A DNA stretch of 40,194 nucleotides from Haplosporangium gracile (GCA_015499985.1 JAAAUF010000317.1:1-40194), one strand, 5' to 3'. Shown: positions 12,401-21,786, counted from the stretch's first letter. Numbers and translations: made by a program. The notes: generated by a model from the letters alone, not told the origin.

Positions 12401-14632
12401 GGCGTTGCTTGTGTAATTCCATGTCCCGAGCATCCCGGTCCTGTTACCAAAGGCCAACAGGCCGCCTATCGGTGAAAACGCTAGGGCCGTGATACTCTTT
12501 CTGGAATCTTGAACGGAATATATAATGCTCCAAGTGTTGGCGTCAAAGACTGTAATGGCTCCGGTGGTGAATCCAACGGCATACAATGTACCGTCGGAGG
12601 AATAGGCAGCAACATTCGGCACGTGATGCAAGTCCAAAGGCTTTTCTCCGAACTGGGCTCCTCCCAACTTGGCTCCTTGAAATCCTGCCTGGCGCAACCA
12701 GCATTTATCGAGAATGGTGCCCGTAAGATCCGAATCTCGCAGGTCTGCTGCGTCAAACTCGCCTCCCGTCAGGTTGGCACCCTTGATCCTGATGCCGCGC
12801 AGATCGGCACTGTTGAATCGCATGCCAGAGCGAACCAGGATGGTCATCGCGTTCGCTGCCAGTGTTTGTTCGGTGCCGTCGCTGCTTTTTGATTCCCGCA
12901 CCGTCTCGACCAACTGCTCCTTGAAAAACTGGTCATTCTGCACTCGGTCGGCAAGAAACTGGACGGCCATCGAGCACTTCGCAATGTTGGTGAGTCCCAG
13001 CTTGTGACCTCTTCCCAAAGCTTTCCCTTTCTCCAAGACCTTCCCCAACTTGGCCTCTTGTATGTTTTGCGATGTCTGCCCCTGTCGTGACCCTGGTCCT
13101 CCCTTCGACAACGATAAAATATTCGACCTTGAAAGAGGGTCTCTTAAGCCGCCTATCGAGTCGTCTGAATCGAATTCGTCCGAACTCCACCCGCCAGTAC
13201 CAGGGTCATCGTTGCCGGAGTCGCCATCATCAGACCCGTTAGGATCAAACACAGCCAGCGAGTAGAGATACTGTAACAGCGAAGGGTGGACGAATCGGTA
13301 AAAATTTTCCGACTTAATCAAGGGAACCGACTCCTGCAACAGCCTCGTCTCTGGATCCGGACCAAAAAACTTGGTCTTCCATGGACTTGTGTTCTTATGG
13401 CGCAGGTGTGAGTATTCGACAACGGAATCACCTCCTTGTTTCGTAAAGATTTCGACCGCAAGCTCCTTCAGGTACTCCATGCAAGTCGTTTTGAAGCCAT
13501 ACTCCATTAACCTGCAGAGCGCCTGCTGCTCAGCGGAACTCATCATTTTCCCGTGTAAACGTTGTTTGCCGACGCCCATCCAGTGATCGAAGATGTACTT
13601 GTAGAGCGCATCGAACGAGACCCTAGACCGTAAAACATCCGGAGACGATCCTGCGATAGTCGGCAGCAGCTCCAGAATAAAAGAAAGGATGTAGGGGTTT
13701 TTGACCAGCTCCATCAAATTGGGGATATCGGTTAACGTCTCCATGTATTGCTGAACGCTCCAATCACGATTGCTCTTCAAAGTCAGCAGAACCTCCATTG
13801 AGCAATGTTGTATTACGTCCTGACCGCCTCCAGACGACTGTCGAACCGCCACCTGAAGCTGTTTGGCCACATATTTCTCGACGTACCCTCTGATCTGTCG
13901 AAACGTGAAGGAAGCTGTGGCAGCCTTCTGAAATTGATCGAGTTTCTTGAAGCTGTAGTGATCGTCCGCCTCTGGTTGAAATCGAACATCAGAGTCGCGT
14001 CCGATTTTGTCGCTTCTGCAGGCGATAATCAGTTTGACGATCCATTGTTCGTCTCTGTTGAATCTGTTCTGGTTGTATATGTTGCCTTGAACCTGCGCCT
14101 CGTCGTATCCATCGCAAATCAGGATGAACTGGCGCTTGTAGCGCCTAAGGAGTTGGATGTGTTCAGACGGAAAGCCTTTGGTCTTGAGAACTTGTCCAAG
14201 AAAATCGTAGGCTGTGTTGCCGAAATCAGGTAAATTGACGAGGATTGGGATCGGGTCGTTGAAGTCGGTGTATTCGTCCCACAATTCGCGTTCCAGCTGC
14301 CTGACAAAAACGGACTTTCCTGAACCAGGATCACCCATGATCAACAGCACTTGTTTGTCGCTCTCCAGAAACTCTTGCGCCATCGCCATCAAGGGTCTCG
14401 CTAAAGGATCCGGGGCATCCAAACTGGTGTTGTTGTGTGATCGGATGACACCGAGTGGTTGATCATAACCGAATGGTTCAATGTAAATCGCAGGCTCTGG
14501 AGCGTTTAGGCATAGACTCCTCAACTTCCGTACTCGTTCCTCAGCGGCAGCTTGCATTTGACGCGCAAGTTCTTGTGAATCGTAGCAAGAACGCTTGTTA
14601 TTATCTCTGCCGCCTTCGTATCTGCGTAGCAT
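9422..14632 (-). CDS. NACHT-pentapeptide-WD40 STAND protein (NLR-like), 1736 aa
   Basis: A STAND-class signalling NTPase of the fungal NLR type: such proteins oligomerise through a NACHT NTPase when their repeat domain senses a ligand, in non-self recognition or programmed death (family knowledge). One uninterrupted frame. Residues 93-107 hold Walker A (VLLIMGDPGSGKS), 168-180 hold Walker B (QFILICDGYDEAQ), and 201-212 hold LIIACRSDKIGR. The helical NACHT-associated part runs to about 460. An acidic linker (465-500) and basic linker (505-545) follow. Pentapeptide-like A(D/N)LxG repeats lie at about 605-662. Then come about 22 WD40 blades (674 to about 1700), enough for three seven-bladed propellers. 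No effector domain is visible before residue 90. The ATG at 14632 is preceded by an in-frame TAA within 50 bases. Coding-like stretches at about 15145-14850 with GT and AG signals may be 5' exons, so the true N-terminus may be longer. Confidence 0.88.
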   Translation of the reverse strand: MLRRYEGGRDNNKRSCYDSQELARQMQAAAEERVRKLRSLCLNAPEPAIYIEPFGYDQPLGVIRSHNNTSLDAPDPLARPLMAMAQEFLESDKQVLLIMGDPGSGKSVFVRQLERELWDEYTDFNDPIPILVNLPDFGNTAYDFLGQVLKTKGFPSEHIQLLRRYKRQFILICDGYDEAQVQGNIYNQNRFNRDEQWIVKLIIACRSDKIGRDSDVRFQPEADDHYSFKKLDQFQKAATASFTFRQIRGYVEKYVAKQLQVAVRQSSGGGQDVIQHCSMEVLLTLKSNRDWSVQQYMETLTDIPNLMELVKNPYILSFILELLPTIAGSSPDVLRSRVSFDALYKYIFDHWMGVGKQRLHGKMMSSAEQQALCRLMEYGFKTTCMEYLKELAVEIFTKQGGDSVVEYSHLRHKNTSPWKTKFFGPDPETRLLQESVPLIKSENFYRFVHPSLLQYLYSLAVFDPNGSDDGDSGNDDPGTGGWSSDEFDSDDSIGGLRDPLSRSNILSLSKGGPGSRQGQTSQNIQEAKLGKVLEKGKALGRGHKLGLTNIAKCSMAVQFLADRVQNDQFFKEQLVETVRESKSSDGTEQTLAANAMTILVRSGMRFNSADLRGIRIKGANLTGGEFDAADLRDSDLTGTILDKCWLRQAGFQGAKLGGAQFGEKPLDLHHVPNVAAYSSDGTLYAVGFTTGAITVFDANTWSIIYSVQDSRKSITALAFSPIGGLLAFGNRTGMLGTWNYTSNALTAFLTRHDDCINDLVYSPRGSRIATAGQEGSVRIWDAVTGGCIRLIGAHNERALSVAFSPDGKQLVSGGSDNVLRLWNLDTGGLLFTLMGHNGAISQVLFSPDGLHIASSSSDTTVRTWSASRGAWSLEMSLDGHSERVTSIAYSPDGQQLASCSEDSTIRTWDSRSGSSGPIFRGHTDHVVSISYSQDGTHLASCGRDETLRVWDCRAVVKGAVLFGRTNSMSSGMYPYSTISRDASENDETIKPTRLRPFARTFGSGSFGTRDTTCFAISPNGFLAASASMIGGTPTINVWFGTTSEYRYSLNGHTRKISSIAFSPSSQSIASGDFKGALRVWNAQSGDVIWTKEEHNGKVTSIAYSANGEQIISGDEDGTVRLWNALSGDLVHEFHADVEIECVAFSPSGSWIASGGEDGSVRLWDFNNLSPGPVLDGVHTDTVKSIAFSPDGIHIASGGVDNTVRIWNINTGTEVHVLKGHNNPVRCLAYSLLGERLASGSEDCTMKIWNVATGCLESTLEHSHGVSTIMYSPEAPQLWTATKDYKVHSWNFALNGQDTATIYTTAFSMNGQQVASNLGGAVVRLWNTESGEPEPVLRGHSNVIESVSFSPVGDFIATASNDSTVRIWDSVQGTCLVMLEGHGSIVTSVVFSPKGTQIVTSGWDNTLRWWDFSITELKSPPKEGDRVLVSRPGRRALVPISVMQTDERGSVVRTDEHMDKPEASLYKTRGVMDGMLVHDDSGLFHAPVYSPDGSEISVISGQNGVLRRDTHTKVARPALVGHSKTATCIAYSPPGDRIATSSEDGTARVWDPETGNELLSLVGHEGSVTCVAFSPFSYQLATSSVDWRVRLWNVAGNTPNQRVDGQVLSGHAAPVLCIAYSPDGRFLASGSEDRTMRLWDPLTGEHLAVVGDFTVAVKTIQWKSARGGLILVTGCKENMPQVWEVVEGKGPQYEVRRCWAAGIEALAVSGTRLGQEHGLTEAECKLLGQRGAVVIGA

Positions 14633-16649
14633 ATGTGAGGCAGGGGTTTTTGTCTGTAGCGACGATATTTGACGCGATTAAGAGATCGTGGCCGGTCAAC
14701 TGAAGGCTATGCAAAGCAGTGAAGAGCGATTTGTGGATGAATTTTTTCCGTCGTTGACATTTACATACAAAGGGCCGCACAAGCAGACAAATTGATGATA
14801 AATTGATATTCTACATTGGTCAAGTGTAGACTCACCTTTAATTTTCAAAGGTTCGCCGAGTGACAAGACAGGCGATCGGTATGTTCTCACTTTGGACAGG
14901 GCCTATCAATAATACATCAATTGATTAGACGTTGTTGCAAGGAAAGGGGTATTTTGGTGGAGATATCGTTAAAACATACCAGTGTCTCCTTAGGTGTTTC
15001 TTGATATGTCCTGGAAATAAAGCCGGAGGGGTAGCAGAGGTATTTTCGAACGAAGGTAGTAGTCTCCTGCTGGATGAGGTCCTACAAGGCAAACGTATCA
15101 CACAAGAAACAATAATTAAAAGGCTAATTATTATAGTAGAGTAGCCAGGCGACGACATATTTTGTGTCAAAAGAGTAGTCAGTCTGCATACAAGCGCGAC
15201 CCACGAGTTATGTTGGTATGTTCTAGTTAATGGAGAAATGTACTCTGGCCTGGAAGTCGAAGAATGACCAGATGGTGAACAATACGTTATTGCTAGTGAG
15301 GGAATGGAAGATGAAGAGCGGTTTGTGATGCAAGCAGAGCTGTGCCTGGGGTGTATGGGAGTAGACAAAGGTACGATGTACGAGGAAGGAAGTAAATGAG
15401 TGATGTGCCGAGAGGAAAAGAAAAGAATGTGACAAGAGAAAGGTATTGTTGGGACAAAGGAGTGAAAGGGAAGGCGAAGACACAAGAGACAAAGGAAAGA
15501 AGCCTTGTATTGCATCGCAATTTCCACAAAATCGATTTATAGACAGACCCACAGCACAGTCCACAGCAAACCACAACCGTCCAAAGCCCTCAATGGAGGG
15601 AGGGACGAGAAAACAGATTGGTGGTCAAGCTACTACTAAAGAACTGGAATCGATGGCAAAGCTAGAAATAAAACAAACATGCCACATATCAAACCTATTG
15701 GCGAAGCAATATAGGGGCAACCTCGCCAGGTAGGCGAACTCCGAATTCAAAAATGACGGGGACAGTAATGTCGATTTATCAAACATCACCATATAGGCGC
15801 CGTATGCAAATACAGGTATATGCAATTATAAAAAAATTAAAGCTTTGGAAACACAAATATCAATGACTGCGCCATAGTAACAACATAATAACATACTGAG
15901 GTGCAAACAAGTATGCTTTATGCTTCTATTTCATTGAAAAAAGGTGACCAAGACCACAAAAGAAAAACGAAACGTCTATTCTAATAAGTGCACAAGTGAG
16001 TACAACCTAATTTCTCTGCGCTGTTTTATTTTCTTTTGTGCCTCCAAAATGGTTCTGATAACGCGATTGCAACATTAGTACGGGTGCCTGAAATAAAAAA
16101 GAATTGAAGGAACAAACCGTTGACAAACACCAATACGACCGTCCATTTCAGGACAGTGCCACCATTAAATGCTAACAAAGAAAAGAAAAAGCAGGCTGAT
16201 TTGGAAGCGCATTCTACAGACCACTGTGCCTACTTCCTACCATGTCTTTCTTTACATCTACCCCTCTTTACTGTCGTGATATGAATTGTTGGTTCTCTCC
16301 TGGATCACTTTTTTTAACCATTCCTTCATCTTACGATAAGCTCACCCTGCGATAAAATCTCGGTGAATACGTCTTCTTTTCTTTTTCTTTTCTTTTCTCT
16401 TTTCTTTCTCACACCCTCTCCTTTACTGTCATTTCACACAAATCTCTAATACTCTTTATCTCCTTCATTCCCTACATCAAAGCACAATCCACCTTTGCTT
16501 GCGCTAGCTCTGCGCTTTGTCCCATAGGACTACAACTACGTCAACCTCAAAATAAAAACGGTAAATCTCCTCCACAATACGGACGAACCCTGTCATTCAC
16601 ACTTTTTTGTCGAAAAAAACAACCTCACACAAAGAAATATACAAAGAAT
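14633..16649. other. Intergenic region; possible 5' exons of the STAND gene, promoter of the WAP peptide gene
   Basis: On the minus strand, 15530-15230 is pyrimidine-rich leader-like DNA. A short stretch at about 14910-14850 reads ALSKVRTYRSPVLSLGEPLK and is followed by GTGAGT, so it may be a small exon of the STAND gene, but I could not join it in frame to the ATG at 14632. From about 15560 to 16350 I see no coding-like sequence. From 16370 the plus strand is C/T-rich then A/C-rich, the probable promoter and leader of the secreted peptide gene. Confidence 0.4.
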
Positions 16650-16904
16650 ATGAAATCAACCCTTTGCTGCCTTGTAGCTCTACTTGTCATCGGCCTCGCC
16701 ACAGCTACCAACTCCCAGAACAATCGAATGGAACTATATCCACAAGCACCATCACCAATACCCTCTCCACTATTCATAATCCCTTTTTGTCCGGGCACCC
16801 GGACCTGTGTCTGGTACCATGACGAATGTGCCTCCAACAAGGACTGCAAAATCCCAGGCCAGTCATGTTGTCTCTTCCCGAACTGTGGAAAAACTTGCAT
16901 GTAG
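16650..16904 (+). CDS. Small secreted eight-cysteine peptide, WAP (four-disulfide core)-like
   Basis: An 84-residue precursor in one exon. Residues 1-20 form a signal peptide (MKSTLCCLVALLVIGLATAT). A Pro-rich spacer (about 31-46) leads into a C-terminal core with eight cysteines spaced C-x5-C-x6-C-x5-C-x6-CC-x4-C-x3-C, including NKDC, SCC and NCGKTC. This matches the whey-acidic-protein four-disulfide-core pattern (C4-x5/6-C5-C6, then C7-x3-C8). WAP domains elsewhere act as secreted protease inhibitors or antimicrobial peptides; which applies here is unknown. The A/C-rich leader immediately before ATG 16650 looks like other leaders in the window, and AATAAA is at 16954-16959. The first two cysteines (residues 6-7) are in the signal peptide and do not count towards the core. 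The alternative is an unrelated cysteine-rich effector that converged on the spacing. Confidence 0.82.
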   Translation: MKSTLCCLVALLVIGLATATNSQNNRMELYPQAPSPIPSPLFIIPFCPGTRTCVWYHDECASNKDCKIPGQSCCLFPNCGKTCM

Positions 16905-17055
16905 CAAAAATGAGGTTTTTTTTTCTTTCCTAGTTCGACCCTTCGTTGCTTATAATAAAGTAGCGTTGTTCAGCTATTGCGTTTATAAATTTGTGTATGT
17001 ACAGGAATGACGGTATCTTTTTTTTTTTTTTTTACTATAACCATTTCTTTTCCCA

Positions 17056-17065
17056 NNNNNNNNNN
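17056..17065. other. Assembly gap of 10 N
   Basis: Ten N at 17056-17065, directly followed by 13 G. The round number suggests a scaffolding placeholder of unknown true size. The gap lies between genes and does not interrupt any feature called here. Confidence 0.98.
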
Positions 17066-17891
17066 GGGGGGGGGGGGGATCGATACCTTGGTGGAAAACG
17101 CCAAATAAGTTCATGTCAAGCGATGGACGAGGAAAAGGCAGAGTCGAGGCCAAGAACAAAAAAAAGTGTCTTGGTCAGCTTGCGATTTAATTGATCTGTC
17201 TGACGGAAACGTATGTAAGCAACTCTTTTTCTTCCTTGATCTTTTCTTTTTATCCTTGCTTCAAACTTTCCTCCACCTTTTCCACCTTTTGATCCCATCA
17301 ACCCAGAAAACAGCAAGAAGTAGATTAAAAAAAAGTCAAAGAGCTGTTCCGTTATTTGAATCCAAAGCTCGGTCTACCCAGTCGCGAGCGAGGACCTAGA
17401 TTACATATCTAGGATAAAAAATCGTACGAGCATCGAAAGTACCTGTGCACAGCTCACTTTTCTTATCTGCTAGCACTTTTATACAGCTACATGAGGCAAT
17501 TGGCATGTGGGAATGAGCGAGAAGGAAGAACAATGAGGACAGGCTCCGTAATAGTAATGAAGATATAGTGTGGCGACTAGGCAAGTGGATCCAGAGCAAA
17601 TGGGGCGGGGATCGAAATGACTCCAAAAAAATGTGAAATTTGATTGGCTGACTTTTTATCGTTTAGAAATGGTTCGATGTTCATCTTTGCTCCTACCAGG
17701 GGATAGGGTCGAGGGAGAGGTCGAGAAAGAAACGTTCAAGTCAGGACACATTCCATAAGGAGGTCACAGGCATTAACCATCAAAGCAGGCAGATCAGAGG
17801 CTCATGAACCCACACAAAATGATAATAAATAAAGAAACGAGAAGGCATTCACAAGGTGCGAGTATGTGGTTTTGATGATGTTTGTTTGTGG

Positions 17892-17897
17892 TTTATT
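17892..17897 (-). terminator. Polyadenylation signal of HMG-CoA synthase
   Basis: TTTATT on the plus strand is AATAAA on the minus strand, about 95 bases after the HMG-CoA synthase stop codon. Confidence 0.5.
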
Positions 17898-17991
17898 AAT
17901 GTACAAGAGTAGAGTTGGGGGGTTTAGTAGAGGTGGGAGAATAAACAAAATGATTAAAAAGAATCCATCCTGAAATGACGACGGAAGAGAT

Positions 17992-20139
17992 TTAAGCGCG
18001 GGCATAGGTACGACGGAACTTCTCGTCGATGCGGGTAAGGTAGTAGGTGCCCTTGGCCAAGACCGAGATGTCACCGATGGGGTTGTAGTCCTTCAACAAG
18101 GCGGTCTCCTCACGGAGCTTCAACATCTCAGCGAAAACCTCGGGGGTGACCTTGGTGCGGTTGGCAAGACGGGTCTTGATCTGGAGAGTCTCCCTGAACT
18201 TCTCGGTCGAGCTAACAACCTTGAGCGAGAAGAAGGTCGCAGCAGAGCCGGAACCATACGAGAAGAGCCCAACGCGCTTGTTGAGGATCTCCTCATCCGA
18301 GGCAGACGACAACAACGACGACAACGAAGCCCAGACAGAGGCGGTGTACATGTTTCCGACGTTGGTGGCGGCATAGAGCGAGGGGATGACCTTCTTCTGG
18401 TACTCGGCCTTGGTGAACTGCATCATGGCGCGCTCGAGACCCTTGTCGTAGTACGACTCCTCAGAATGGGCAAACTTGGCATAGTCCTTGACCGAAGCGT
18501 AGATCTCGTTCTCGGGATCTTGGAGCATGTCGTTGTAGGCCATGCGGCCGAAAGCCTTCTGAACCAACTTGCAGTTGGGGGCGTGGAAGACAGAGTAGTC
18601 GAGATCCTCGGACTTGATCAACTGCTCGGGGTTGGGGCTGTAACGCTTGGAGAACTTCTTGGTGAAGAGGCTGTAGCAGGCATCGACGGAGCGAATGTAA
18701 CAGGTGTTGGAAAAGTGTCCATCGACGGTGGGGTATTCAGAGGCGAGCTCGGGCTTGTAGAAATCCCAGAGATGGTTCATGTGGGTGGCACGGACACCCT
18801 GGTCAAAGACAAGGGGAGCGTTGGGTCCAATCAAGATGGCGACGGCACCAGCACCACCGGTGGGGCGGGCGGGACCCTCGGCGTAGGAGGCGATATCGGC
18901 AGCGACGACCAAGGCGAGGCGACCATCCCAGGAGGAGGACTCGACCCAGTTGACAGCGTGGAAGACGGAGGCGGTACCACCGTAGCAGGCGTTCTTGGTG
19001 TCAATACCCTCGACATCGTGGTTGCCGGCCTCCTCAAAGAGGGACATCAAGACGGTCTTGACAGACTTGGACTTGTCGATGATAGACTCTGTGCCGACCT
19101 CCAAGAAACCAATGTCCTTGTAGGACAAGCCGTGCTTCTCAATGAGGTTCTGAACAACTAGATTGTAGTAAAGGGGCAATTGTTGTATGTTTAGCCATCG
19201 GATTTCCTCTTTTTCGCTTCGCTTCTATGTCTTTCTTTTTGTTCGTCGATCCCATTCCCCCTCCCTTTTTTTTTCCAGATCGGAACATCCGTTCGTAATT
19301 GTCTGTCTGCTTGTTTGTTTTGTTGCATTGATTGTGGATGTTTGTCGACCCAATCGTAACAATTCATGCGTATCCCCTGTCCGTCTGGTATTGCTTGTCG
19401 AATACGTGTTTGCTTCTAACATGATGTCGTTCGTTGATTGCTGTTGTTGTAGTTGCTGTTGATGTGTTCAGGTGTATCCACTGTTCTTTTGCTTCTTATT
19501 TTAGTATATTCATTGTTCCGATTAGAGTTGCCCTGTGTGTGCAACCACGTCCATCCCTTTCCTTCGTCCCTTTTCCTCTTCCAAGGGTGCGCGTGTGTAT
19601 GTGCGCACAAGTCAGGAAACAATAAACAAAAAAAAAGAAGCCTTACCAGTGAGGGAGATCGAGTTGATGTCCTCGCGATCATCGCAGACGGCCATCTGGG
19701 TCTGACCAAGACCGATTGTGTACTTTCCGGCAGAGACGCCATCGAACTGCTCGAGCTCAGTTTGATCAACAAACTAGATGAATGCGTGAGAGTAGGAGAG
19801 AGACAAGACAGTAGAATTAATATATGAAAAGAACACGGAAAAAAAGAGCAGTGCATGCCCTTCTTCGGAATTAGAAGGAAGGAGGAAGGAATGACCACAA
19901 AGAGTGCAACTGTTAACAAAGCAGCTACATCCTTCAGCGATAGCCAACTCCTTCCGTTGTTGTTTTCTGCTGCTGCTGCTGCTGCTGTTTGTTGCTGTGG
20001 TTGTTTATGAGTTTGTTGCTCGGCTTTTTCTTCCAGCGGTTGTTAACCCTGTAGGGTAGTTTACCTTGGTGGGGTGGTAGAACTCGAGGGCGTGGATGCC
20101 GACGTTGGCGGGGGCAGTGTTGTTGATAGATCCAACCAT
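17992..20139 (-). CDS. ERG13: Hydroxymethylglutaryl-CoA synthase
   Basis: Condenses acetyl-CoA with acetoacetyl-CoA to HMG-CoA, the second step of the mevalonate pathway to sterols and isoprenoids; cytosolic. Exons on the minus strand: 20139-20065, 19773-19647, 19157-17992; 455 residues. Introns of 291 and 489 bases are GT-AG, phases 0 and 1. Catalytic residues by family alignment: E91 (EVGTES), C125 (NACYGGT) and H259 (FHAPNCK); KYTIGLGQ and [12 protein letters not shown] are further family signatures. An in-frame ATG at 20256 would add 39 Ser/Thr/Pro-rich residues. I prefer 20139 because a TATAAATA at 20281-20274 would start transcription near 20245, and the sequence from there is C/T- then A/C-rich like a 5' leader. 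The long frame on the opposite strand (18466-19161) is a codon-bias shadow. Confidence 0.96.
19967..19987 (+). repeat. (CTG)7 microsatellite in HMG-CoA synthase intron 1
   Basis: Seven perfect CTG units, followed by further imperfect TTG/CTG triplets. It lies inside the first intron of HMG-CoA synthase, so length change would not alter the protein. Confidence 0.9.
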
Positions 20140-20273
20140 GTTGAGTATTGTATTAGAGGAAGAGGTTGTTGTTGTTATTGGTGTTGAGGTTGTGGAGGGT
20201 GACACGACGGGCAGAGGTGAGGAAGGAGAAGAGGAGAGGGATAGGGAGCGAGACATCTGGGAAGTGAGCTAGG

Positions 20274-20281
20274 TATTTATA
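20274..20281 (-). promoter_or_regulatory. TATA box of HMG-CoA synthase
   Basis: TATAAATA on the minus strand, 135 bases before the chosen ATG (20139) and only 18 bases before the alternative ATG (20256). The position fits initiation near 20245 and therefore decides for the shorter protein. Confidence 0.55.
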
Positions 20282-20339
20282 CGGATCGTGGTTTGAAGAT
20301 AAGCTGAACGGGCGATAATGGCGTGTCTTTTTTCTCTTG

Positions 20340-20409
20340 TGTGTTCGTGGCGTGTATATGTATGTGTATGTTGTGCGTGTGTATATATGTTGTGTGTGTG
20401 TGTGCGTGC
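20340..20409 (+). repeat. TG-rich microsatellite
   Basis: Imperfect (TG)n/(TATG)n run about 70 bases long, ending in GTGTGTGTGTGTGCGTGCAG, in the promoter region of HMG-CoA synthase. Confidence 0.75.
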
Positions 20410-20539
20410 AGGGAATGAATGGGAGTGGTCAAAGAGGGATTAGAAAAAGAGGAGAAGGAAATTAAAAAAAATCATTCGATTTTTTTTTTGTTGCAGTCCT
20501 TGACCCTCTGAACCTATGGCTGCCTGTGCCAGAGATCAG

Positions 20540-20549
20540 ATCACACCAC
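20540..20549 (+). promoter_or_regulatory. Sterol-regulatory-element-like site (candidate)
   Basis: ATCACACCAC differs at one position from the SREBP/Sre1 element ATCACCCCAC. It lies about 260 bases upstream of the HMG-CoA synthase TATA box, in inverse orientation to the gene. HMG-CoA synthase is a known SREBP target in animals and sterol genes are Sre1 targets in several fungi. A 9/10 match of ten bases can occur by chance, so this is a candidate only. Confidence 0.3.
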
Positions 20550-21786
20550 TAAACGAAAATCGCACCCCGTCCCTCTCTCTATCTCAGGCACATTTCACTC
20601 AAACGTTATTTGACTATGTCCGATAGCCCGTTTTTCTTTCGTGGCATGTAAAAGCCATTTTTTTTTAATTCCTCTTGCTCCGAGGGGACATTGAGAGCCC
20701 TCGTCTCATTCACTGTTTCTTCCTTCCTTCATGTCTTCCTCTTTTCAACTTTTCAACTTTTCAACATCCACTCATATCGCTGATTTACTCGTACGTTGTA
20801 TTGTGTCTCTGCACGCGCATGCCCACTACTTCACAATCACTCAATTCATTGGACAATTGGCTATTCAAACATAATTACAAAAGCAAGTTAGCCATACTGT
20901 CTGCTTGCCCATAAATCAATCAACTTCGATCAACTCTGTCTTTCTAGTTTCTACCTCAGCGTGGCACTATCGTTGTCCTACCTACAATCACAGAATCCAC
21001 CCAATATGTGATACGAAAGAATGAAAGGGCATACAATGGACAACCGTGTGGCATGATCCTCCAAAACTCCCTTTTTTTTCAATTGCTCTCATCTATCTTC
21101 CTTCATCTTTTCCAGCCAGCCAGCCAACCAATTGGTCTTTTAGCTCTTTCAACGCATTCAAGATTGTTTTTTGTTTGTTTTGTTTTGTTTTGTTTGTTGA
21201 AGTCGTTCTTCCAGGGACAGCCCCTCCTTCTCCCAATCCAATGAACTCATTCATCGCACTCATTCAATCATTCTCCTTTTTTCTCTTGTATTTGTCCCGT
21301 ACTATGTCCTTCCCAACTAATCCACCATCGAATGATTTTTTTGTTGTTTAGCTTCATTAATCTTCGAACGGTTGGATGTTGCTCGGATTTGTTTATTAGT
21401 TCGAGCGAATATGCGCAAAATGTAACGGATCTATGATCCTTATAGCGCTCACTCCCGCTGTTGGCTTGTTTGTTTTTAAGCTAGAGAAGGATTAGCAATC
21501 GAATAAGGAGGGCCAAAAAGAAAAAGGGAAAAGAAAAAGAAAAAGAAAAAAGGATGTAATGTACAATTTGGGAGGGACAAGGTAGGAAACTCAAGGACGA
21601 CACAAAGAAGGGAAAATGAGAGTTTTTTCCATTTTCCAGAAACGAGAGGAAGCACCAATGGCGGTAAAAAAAGGCAACCAAAAGCCGAGATATAGAGACA
21701 CAGAGGGGCGAGGGAAAAGACAGAGAACGTGAGTAGGGCTCCCGCTCGCTGCGATCACCCAGTGCAAATGTCTTGTATATACGCTC

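Larger units (their letters stand above)
16905..17991. other. Convergent intergenic region with an assembly gap
   Basis: It contains the 3' ends of the WAP-like gene (+) and of HMG-CoA synthase (-) and no supported gene between them. A poly-T tract (about 17020-17033) precedes the gap and a 13-base G run follows it. Short open frames here lack coding bias. Confidence 0.5.
20257..21786. other. Upstream region of HMG-CoA synthase and 3' side of cyclophilin
   Basis: No supported gene. It holds the TATA box above, a TG-rich microsatellite (about 20340-20409), a sterol-regulatory-element-like site at 20540-20549 and A/T-rich DNA. The plus strand is pyrimidine-rich from 20700 to 21350, and open frames there are low-complexity. 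A-rich (AAAAG) repeats lie at about 21518-21553, just past the cyclophilin stop. Confidence 0.5.

Noticed and set aside
9700..12600. Regularly spaced repeats of about 120-130 bases, considered as a CRISPR or satellite array
   Set aside because: They are the WD40 blade codons of the NLR-like gene, diverged in DNA sequence and in frame.
14925..15527. 200-codon minus-strand frame upstream of the NLR-like gene
   Set aside because: Mostly pyrimidine-rich leader giving Ser/Leu/Pro; kept only as a possible site of small 5' exons.
18466..19161. 231-codon frame on the plus strand opposite HMG-CoA synthase
   Set aside because: It is a shadow of the strong codon bias of the ERG13 coding strand; the Gly/Val-rich translation resembles no family.
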